From contig JADHWW010000174.1 in the NCBI GenBank assembly GCA_016783285.1, positions 1 through 10,286 of the forward strand: 10,286 nucleotides of DNA. Direction: 5' to 3'. The notes under the pieces are model-generated. The model was not told where the DNA came from. It did not search any database and saw nothing but the letters and a program-made list of their open reading frames with translations. This document shows positions 1-6,000 of this stretch, piece after piece (the first letter of the stretch is position 1; each line of letters begins with the position of its first letter). Source of the stretch: Anaerolineae bacterium. Lineage in GTDB: Bacteria; Chloroflexota; Anaerolineae; B4-G1. A program made the position numbers and the translations under genes.

Positions 1-2
1 AG

Positions 3-1955
3 CCCACCGCTCGCGTCATGTTCACCGTGTGGAACGACAATCAGATGGTGAACGATGGCACCGGTCAGCCGGACATCAAGGCCTTTGGATCGCCGAACAC
101 GGTGCTGTTCGACGACCTGTCGCTGAGCCTGCAACTGGCAGGCACCGGTTCCCCAACCTACACCCTGGCTGGCGGGCCTGGCGAGACGTGGAGCGGCGCC
201 CTCACCGGCGCCGCCCAGCTCCACCAGGATTCGTCGGGCGGGCCGCAGTGGAATCACGCGCCCGACAACACCGCCAACACCTTCCGCGGCTTTCAGGCCC
301 AGGCCAATGGCGCGACGCTCCACAGCGCGTGCACGGAAGACGATGACGAGAACACCTGTCGCAGCGAAGGCTGGGCCGGCCTCCTGGCGTCCGACGGCGG
401 CATCGTGGCCGGGGTGCGCCATTTCTGGCAGAACTACCCCAAGGCCATTGAACTGAACGCCGATGGGACGGTCACTGTCGGCCTGTTCCCTGGGGACTAC
501 AGCCAGGACTTCGAGCTGCGGGTCGGGGAGCAGAAAACGCACGAGGTGCTGTTCTACTTTGGCGCAGATGATGTGGCCGACCACATGACCGCGCTGCACA
601 GTCCGCTGCGAGCCTGGGCATCATCTGAGTACTACCTCGGCCAGGCTGGTGCCTTCGACCGCGCGGCTCCTCACAATGCCGCCGCCTTCACTGATTTCGA
701 GGGCTATGTAGACGCCGCCATCCTGTACGACCAGATGAACCTGCTGTGGCTGCGCGATGGCGGTGTGGGCAGCGGCTGGTACTACGCCCCTCGTCCCGAG
801 GCCTGGGGTTGGCGCAACTTCGGCGACACCATCGCCGAGGACGAGACCAACGGCGACTGGTATCCCATCTTCACCAACCAACAGTACGACCATCCCTGGG
901 TCGCCATCCTGCAACTGATCCGCTCGCTGGACGTCGGCGGCGGGCGGGCCGATCTGTGGTGGCAACTGGCCGAATCGGGGGCGCGCCACCAGGCCGACGT
1001 TGACGTCATCCACTCGCTATGTACCGGCTGGCCGCCTGACCAGATGGTGGCCTGCATGGACACCGAGCAGGGTCCGCCCTATGCCACTGGCTGGGCCATG
1101 GGGAGCCGGCTGACCAACCAGCACCACGCCGACCCCAGTCCCAACCTCCACCGCCATGCCCTCATTGACTACTGGTCGGGCGGCATGCGGGGCATGTTGA
1201 CCTACTACTACCTGACCGGCGACGGCGCAGTGCAAGACGCCTGGCTGGAGATGGCCGAAAACGCCCGCTGGCGAGTGGACAACAGCCCCTGCGACCCCAG
1301 TTGCGGCCCAGGCTACGCCCAGAACAATCCCGGCGAGGGTGATGCGCGTGGGCCGGCCTACGCCCTGGAGATTCTGACCGACGCCTACGCCGCCACCGGC
1401 GACCCAGCCTACCTGACATCGGCTCAGGACGTCGTCGCTGACTCGCATCCCGACAACACCTGGTTCGGCCAGCCCGGTTTCACGCTGGATCCAAACGTGA
1501 GCCCGTCGGGCAGCCAGACCTCGCCCTGGGGGTTGGGCATGATCATGAAATCGCTGGGGCGCTACCTGGACATGAGGACGGAGTGGACGGGGACACCTGA
1601 CCTCACGGCCCAGGACTCGCTGCTGCGGTATGCCGAGTTGCAGGCCGACTGGTGGCGACTGGGTGAAGACGAGCCTACGTGCTACTATTTCGGAGAGAAC
1701 GGAGGCTGCACGCCCCAGGCTCAGAACTACTTCCTGGCCGATGGCCTGGCCTGGGGGCTGATCTACGACGACGGTGGGGCGGATCGCACACTGTGGGAGA
1801 ACGTCGCCGCCGACGCCTGGCAGAAAAGCGAAGACGAACCCTGGGGGCCAGGATACGCCAAGAACACCTTCCTGACAGCCAAGACCCATTTCATGCACGC
1901 CAACAACGGCGTCGCGTGGATACGATACGTGGTGGAGCACGGGTTGGCGCGGTGA
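3..1955 (+). CDS. PcRGLX/YetA-like carbohydrate-active protein, 5' end outside window
   Basis: The reading frame is open from the window edge to the TGA at 1953-1955, about 650 residues. The first ATG (18) has no ribosome binding site and codons before it are open, so the true start and any signal peptide lie upstream. The N-terminal ~200 visible residues look like the RIFT-barrel domain of the PcRGLX/YetA group: a beta-rich segment ends in a GVRHFWQNYPKAIEL block (from 411), then GLFPGDY and a KTHEVLFYF strand (about 534-560). The rest is rich in Trp, Tyr and His with helical repeats, including HRHALIDYW and a GGMRGMLTYYYLTGD block (about 1150-1221), as expected for an alpha/alpha-toroid. 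The fungal founder is an exo-rhamnogalacturonan lyase; YetA has no settled activity, so a polysaccharide-lyase role is inference. No dockerin or anchor follows. The family is recognised from motifs only. Confidence 0.62.
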   Translation, partial: PTARVMFTVWNDNQMVNDGTGQPDIKAFGSPNTVLFDDLSLSLQLAGTGSPTYTLAGGPGETWSGALTGAAQLHQDSSGGPQWNHAPDNTANTFRGFQAQANGATLHSACTEDDDENTCRSEGWAGLLASDGGIVAGVRHFWQNYPKAIELNADGTVTVGLFPGDYSQDFELRVGEQKTHEVLFYFGADDVADHMTALHSPLRAWASSEYYLGQAGAFDRAAPHNAAAFTDFEGYVDAAILYDQMNLLWLRDGGVGSGWYYAPRPEAWGWRNFGDTIAEDETNGDWYPIFTNQQYDHPWVAILQLIRSLDVGGGRADLWWQLAESGARHQADVDVIHSLCTGWPPDQMVACMDTEQGPPYATGWAMGSRLTNQHHADPSPNLHRHALIDYWSGGMRGMLTYYYLTGDGAVQDAWLEMAENARWRVDNSPCDPSCGPGYAQNNPGEGDARGPAYALEILTDAYAATGDPAYLTSAQDVVADSHPDNTWFGQPGFTLDPNVSPSGSQTSPWGLGMIMKSLGRYLDMRTEWTGTPDLTAQDSLLRYAELQADWWRLGEDEPTCYYFGENGGCTPQAQNYFLADGLAWGLIYDDGGADRTLWENVAADAWQKSEDEPWGPGYAKNTFLTAKTHFMHANNGVAWIRYVVEHGLAR

Positions 1956-2037
1956 GACGGACACGATGTCTTGGCCTACGTCTGTTCGTTGGATTAGCTA
2001 AGACAAGGTCCCTCTCCAGGCAGCGAAAAGAGTTGGC

Positions 2038-2066
2038 TTGAAAAAAGGTAGGGGATGTGGTACAAT
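2038..2066 (+). promoter_or_regulatory. Sigma-70-type promoter for the PIN toxin-antitoxin-like operon
   Basis: TTGAAA (2038-2043) and TACAAT (2061-2066) are separated by exactly 17 nt, and TGG lies just before the -10 box as in extended -10 promoters. A transcript would start near 2073 and reach the ATG at 2121 after about 48 nt. It is the best promoter-like sequence in the window and lies in a clearly more A-rich stretch than the genes on either side. Seen directly; activity is inferred. Confidence 0.68.
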
Positions 2067-2120
2067 AACAACAAATGACATGAGTGGGAAAATGCGAAGG
2101 CTAGAAAGGGGGATAATGAG

Positions 2121-2360
2121 ATGCACACGGTAACCAAGGAGGTACTGAGCCTGGATTCTCTTGAAAAGCTTCTCTTTCGCTCAGGACTACGGTTAGGTGA
2201 TGAGGTGATCGTCCACATCAAGCTGCAAGGGCTAGAGATTACCGCCAACCCGGCGAGGGCTTTGTGGGGGTCCTTGCGTTCAAGTAAAGACGCCCCGCAG
2301 CTTAAACTGGAAGCCTATGAGGAGATGGGGGAGTTGCTTGATGCCAAGCTATCTGGATGA
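2121..2360 (+). CDS. Small protein before PIN toxin, putative antitoxin
   Basis: A 79-residue protein starts at ATG 2121, preceded by a purine-rich AAAGGGGG ribosome binding site with an 8-nt spacer. I do not recognise the family. It has a charged N-terminus, a LEKLLFRSGLRLGDEVIVHI segment that loosely recalls the LxxGDEV strand of AbrB/MazE-like swapped-hairpin antitoxins, and an acidic helical C-terminus (from about residue 60) that could mask a nuclease partner. Its last 20 nt overlap the preferred start of the PIN gene at 2341, so the two are probably translationally coupled. Size, order (antitoxin first), overlap and the strong promoter upstream all fit a type II antitoxin, but that role is inferred from context and no DNA-binding fold can be confirmed by eye. 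Confidence 0.6.
   Translation: MHTVTKEVLSLDSLEKLLFRSGLRLGDEVIVHIKLQGLEITANPARALWGSLRSSKDAPQLKLEAYEEMGELLDAKLSG
2327..2333 (+). promoter_or_regulatory. Ribosome binding site deciding the PIN gene start
   Basis: GGGGGAG at 2327-2333 lies 7 nt before ATG 2341. An in-frame ATG at 2317 has only a weak GGAAG close to it, and the eight residues it would add (MRRWGSCL) do not look like part of a PIN domain. This supports 2341 as the start. Confidence 0.6.
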
Positions 2361-2847
2361 ATTCATTGAGGGAAGAATATACGTTGAGGCGAACGTCTTC
2401 CTGTTCACTGCCCTGGCCGATGCAGAATACGGCCCCTCCGCGCTGAGATTTTTAGAGCGGTCTTCCGGTGACGAAATCGAACTCCTTACCTCGACGCTGA
2501 CAATTGACGAGGTATCGTTCGTGGCTCTGAAGGCCAAGCTCGAAGAGAAATATGGCGTGACGAAAAACCAGGTGCTCTATCTGAAGCGACACCCGGCGGT
2601 CGTCAAGGCCCTGGCTTCAGATGTCAATCAGATGATGGAAAACGTGCTTGGCCTTACCACGCTCGTTGAGGTCAACGCTCAAGATATTCAGCAAATGCGG
2701 CTGTACGTGAAGGAGTTCGGGCTTCTGCCTCGTGATGCAATTCACCTGGTAGTTACTCATAGGCTGGGATTGACGTGCATGGCATCCAGTGATAGCGACT
2801 TCGACAGGGTTACTTGGCTTACTCGATATGCCCCGAGAAGGGTTTGA
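2341..2847 (+). CDS. PIN-domain ribonuclease, putative VapC-like toxin
   Basis: A 168-residue protein with PIN-fold landmarks. The first strand is IYVEANVFLF (residues 13-22), an acidic residue lies in TIDEVSF (E57), RDAIH follows (D132), and an ASSDSDFDRV motif (D151, D153) is near the C-terminus, matching the usual acidic order of VapC-type nucleases. PIN toxins normally cut tRNA, rRNA or mRNA using a metal ion held by these acids. Here the first acid, usually Asp in the DTN motif, is Glu (E16, codon GAG), which may change or weaken activity. At 168 residues it is longer than the common 130-140, with an extra segment around residues 60-105. It overlaps the small gene upstream by 20 nt. The PIN assignment is well supported; toxin function is inferred from pairing. 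Confidence 0.82.
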   Translation: MPSYLDEFIEGRIYVEANVFLFTALADAEYGPSALRFLERSSGDEIELLTSTLTIDEVSFVALKAKLEEKYGVTKNQVLYLKRHPAVVKALASDVNQMMENVLGLTTLVEVNAQDIQQMRLYVKEFGLLPRDAIHLVVTHRLGLTCMASSDSDFDRVTWLTRYAPRRV

Positions 2848-2875
2848 ATGCAACGGTGAGGAATTGTGCTAAACT
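2844..2875 (+). promoter_or_regulatory. Weak candidate promoter before the protease leader
   Basis: TTGAAT (2844-2849) overlaps the PIN gene stop codon, and TGC-TAAACT (2867-2875) resembles an extended -10. The 20-nt spacing is too long for a good sigma-70 site, so the call rests mostly on the extended -10. A start near 2882 would put a leader of about 145 nt, including the conserved hairpin, before the protease ATG. Confidence 0.3.
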
Positions 2876-2927
2876 GGTCGTAGTTGGCAGGGCGCGCTGA
2901 AGCCTGGCCTTCACGGTGGCCTGACAG

Positions 2928-2997
2928 AGCAAACGGCATTCCCGAACACAACGCCAGCCAAGGCCGTGCTCTTGCGTGCCCTGAGGCTGGTGTTTTT
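2928..2997 (+). promoter_or_regulatory. Conserved leader RNA element, copy 1 (attenuator-like hairpin)
   Basis: An AGCAAACG box (2928-2935) is followed 15 nt later by a long hairpin. The outer stem is ACGCCAGCC (2951-2959) with GGCTGGTGT (2985-2993), 9 bp with one G-U pair. The inner stem is GGC/GCC (2962-2964 with 2978-2980) plus GTGC/GCGT (2966-2969 with 2974-2977) around a TCTT loop. Five T residues (2993-2997) follow at once, as in an intrinsic terminator, yet the ribosome binding site of the protease gene starts only 15 nt further on. A terminator-like hairpin in a leader suggests attenuation. The same element recurs at 10018-10085. It matches no riboswitch class I can name. Confidence 0.6.
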
Positions 2998-3011
2998 GTA
3001 TATGCAACTGC

Positions 3012-3019
3012 GAGGAGGG
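3012..3019 (+). promoter_or_regulatory. Ribosome binding site deciding the protease start
   Basis: GAGGAGGG at 3012-3019 sits 8 nt before ATG 3028. The next codons give a basic start (MRNRQR) and a hydrophobic core, a typical export signal. A longer frame from TTG 2884 would run through the hairpin leader and is rejected. Confidence 0.8.
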
Positions 3020-3027
3020 ATAGAGCG

Positions 3028-6000
3028 ATGCGTAACCGACAACGTTTGGTTTTCCTGATATTGGCCTCCATCGTTCCGTTGCTGATCCTCTGGGGTCTGT
3101 TACTGAAGTTGAACCTGCAGGCAGCGCCTACTGCTTCGACCGCCCTGAGCGCTGCTCTGAGTGCAGTCGAAGGAGAAGCTGAGCGGCCAACCCCCACCCC
3201 CGACCGCGCCCAGGCGGCGGCCCTGCAAAGCGCACCCGTGATGTTCGCCAAGAACATTGATCAGTTCTCTGCCCCTGCTGGTACGGCAGGCTTCGAAGTC
3301 GCCCAAATCCAGGCACATAGGACAACGAAGCCAGAACTGCCTTTGCCCGTATCACCTATATCACAAGTACCACTGCCTGCAGCCGAACGGCGGACTGGGC
3401 CTCTCTTTGTTTCTGTGGCAGGTGGCGAGCAACGTTGGAGTCAACGCCCCGCTGCTGATGACACGGTTGCCGTCATTGTACAACTGGATCAACCCCCGGC
3501 TCTGGTCTATCGCACCGCGCAGTACGCCGGCCTGCACCGCCGGTTGACAGACGCCCAATTTGAGGACGTGCAACGATATACAGGCAGTCTGGCGCAGTCA
3601 CATCAGGCGGTCCAACACCTGGCACATGACCAAGGACTGATCCTCAGTGTGAGCCGGGACTATTTCACTGTCTATAACGGCTTCGCTGCGCAGATACGCT
3701 GGGGCGACCGAACGAAACTCGAGGCATTGCCCGGCGTAGTGGCAGTTTACCTCGACGAGCGGATGGAAGGGGTATTGCAACAAACAGTTCCGCTCATCCG
3801 CGCCGATCAGGTCTGGGCGGATCTGGGTGTCACCGGCGAGGACATCGTCGTTGGCATGATAGATAGTGGCATTGACTACACCCACCCGGACCTGGGCGGC
3901 TGCCTGGGTGACGGATGCAAGGTTATCGGCGGCTATGACTTTGTCAACGAAGACGCCGACCCCTGGGATGACTGCGGTCACGGCACCCACACGGCCGGCA
4001 TCGTCGCAGCGGACGGTATAACTATCACCGGGGTAGCGCCCGGCGCCAGCCTGATGGCGCTCAAGGTGCTCAATGCCGAAAACTGGGGCTACTGGAGCGA
4101 TACCCTGGAGGCATTGGAATACGCTGTGGACCCCGATGGAGACCCGGGCACCGGCGACGCGCCGGACCTGTTAGCCCTAATTTTGGCCGGCGGAGACGGA
4201 GACCCAGACGATCCAGTTGCTCAGGCGGTAGATAACGTGGTGGCTGGCGGGATCCCGTGTGTCATTGCAGCAGGCAACGCCGGTCCCGCCTATGGCACTG
4301 TGCAGACCCCAGGTGGTTCGCGCCTGGCAGTCACCGTTGGCGGCTCTACCAAGCAAGATGGACTCTACTGGTACAGCAGCCGTGGCCCTAACGCACCTGA
4401 TATGATCAAGCCCGACATCCTGGCGCCGGGCGCTGACGTCTGCTCCACCATACCCGACGGTGGATACGATTGCTGGTCGGGTACCAGTATGGCAACGCCC
4501 CACGTTGCGGGGGTGACGGCCCTGTTGCGCCAACTGCACCCTGACTGGACTCCTGCAATGCTCAAGTCGGCAGTGGTGGGCACCGCTGTAGATTTGGGGT
4601 TCGATGCCTTTACCCAAGGCGCTGGCCGTGTGGATGCCTACGCGGCCGCCCTGGCACCGGGCGGATTTGATCCGCCTAGCCTGCACCTGGGCGTGGACGA
4701 TACGCGCTTGTCAGTGTGGACGCGGACCACGACATTGACACTGCGGAATCTCTATTCCCAGACATTAACCTATAGCCTGTCGGCCGGTGGTGCATGGCCC
4801 GCGGGCATCACGGCGATCATCACGCCTTCCCTCACTACGCTGTTGCCTGGTGACGTCGTGACGTTGACGCTTCGCGTCGAGGTGGACAACAACATTGTGC
4901 CCAATGTAGTGGTGCAACCCAACATCTACGAGGGACGTGTCCAGGCCCAATCGGACGTGGGCACCGTGACCGCGCCTTTTGTCTTTTTCAAGAGTAGTCG
5001 CCTGCTGTTACACTATGTGGACCCGCCCTGGATGGTAGTGATCCACGATCGGGATCAATTTGCCCACTATCCCCCTTGGAATCCTGGCAACGAGGTGAGC
5101 GCCTTTGTGCCGGCCGGTGTGTATGATATAATCACCGTCTTTGATGATGCGCTGACGGTCGTCGTCAACGAACAAATCGCCCTCACTCACACCACTGAGA
5201 TAACAATCTCCCACGCCGACGCGCCTCACACGGTCTCGTTCGTCCCGTTGGATGAGAACGGCAATGTGCTGGAGGGACACTACTGGTGGCGCGTGATCCG
5301 CTTCCGCGACAGCAGCTTCTGGACCGGCGTGGGGTGGCATCTGCCGGTGCCCGGTTACTATTCCGATCTATCACCTGACTACCACATTGAATGGACTGAT
5401 ACGGTCTACAGTCCACCGCTGAGCCCTACCCAGTCATCACAATACTTCATCAAACAGCAAGTTGCGGGCCTTACTCAACCCATCACACTGTCTAATAGCC
5501 CGGCCGACTTGTATCCAGTGCAACTGTTGCACCATCTGCCGCCCACCCAGATCCTCTTGTATGAGGTACCCTTTGCTGTGCAAATGAACCAGCCTACTGA
5601 CTGGTGGTGGGTATATCCGCCCTATCACACAGTACCCCTTGCCTCCCCCTTCACGCAGACTCTCTACTTTGAACCGTCAGGCTCGTATCCGTATGTCTTT
5701 GGCTACAACGAACTGCGTGGCTTTCCGATCTCGAACTGGAACTACGACCTGGAGCTGTTTCGCACGCCTTTCTTGCGGATGGACGATAGCGGCGTTCTGG
5801 AGGGGTTTCGCTGGGGCGTGGTGACGCCGACGGTGAGCTCGATGGCGGGCCGCTGGGAGGTCGGGTTAACACCAGCCTGGTGGAGTGGTCGCTTCGACAA
5901 CCAGGCAGAGAACATCCATGTGGACCCATCTTTGGGCTGGGAATACTTCTTGTTCTTTGACCAGTACGACAACGTATTGGTGGATCACAGGTATCCCTTC

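Noticed and set aside
1017..1964. Long open frame on the minus strand (315 codons) opposite the lyase-like gene
   Set aside because: It mirrors the codon pattern of the + strand gene, its composition is Val/Gly/Arg-rich with no recognisable domain, and it has no convincing ribosome binding site. The + strand frame has clear family motifs.
1956..2037. Terminator after the lyase-like gene
   Set aside because: Only a 5-bp AGACG/CGTCT match with a 20-plus-nt loop and no T-run is visible.
2317..2340. Earlier PIN gene start at ATG 2317
   Set aside because: A weaker ribosome binding site, and the added residues are not PIN-like; ATG 2341 has GGGGGAG at 7 nt.
2928..2997. Known riboswitch classes for the leader element, in particular cyclic di-GMP class I because of the GCAAAC string
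   Set aside because: The rest of the class I core and its tetraloop-receptor pairing are absent, and cobalamin, glycine and ZTP cores do not fit either.
2951..2997. Plain terminator of the PIN operon
   Set aside because: Possible in mechanism, but the same hairpin with a conserved loop recurs at 10040 after different DNA, always just before a ribosome binding site. That points to a leader element tied to the downstream gene, though it could also end upstream transcripts.
2884..3027. Upstream extension of the protease to a TTG start at 2884
   Set aside because: It would translate the conserved leader hairpin, lacks a ribosome binding site and would bury the signal peptide. ATG 3028 has a strong site and proper spacing.
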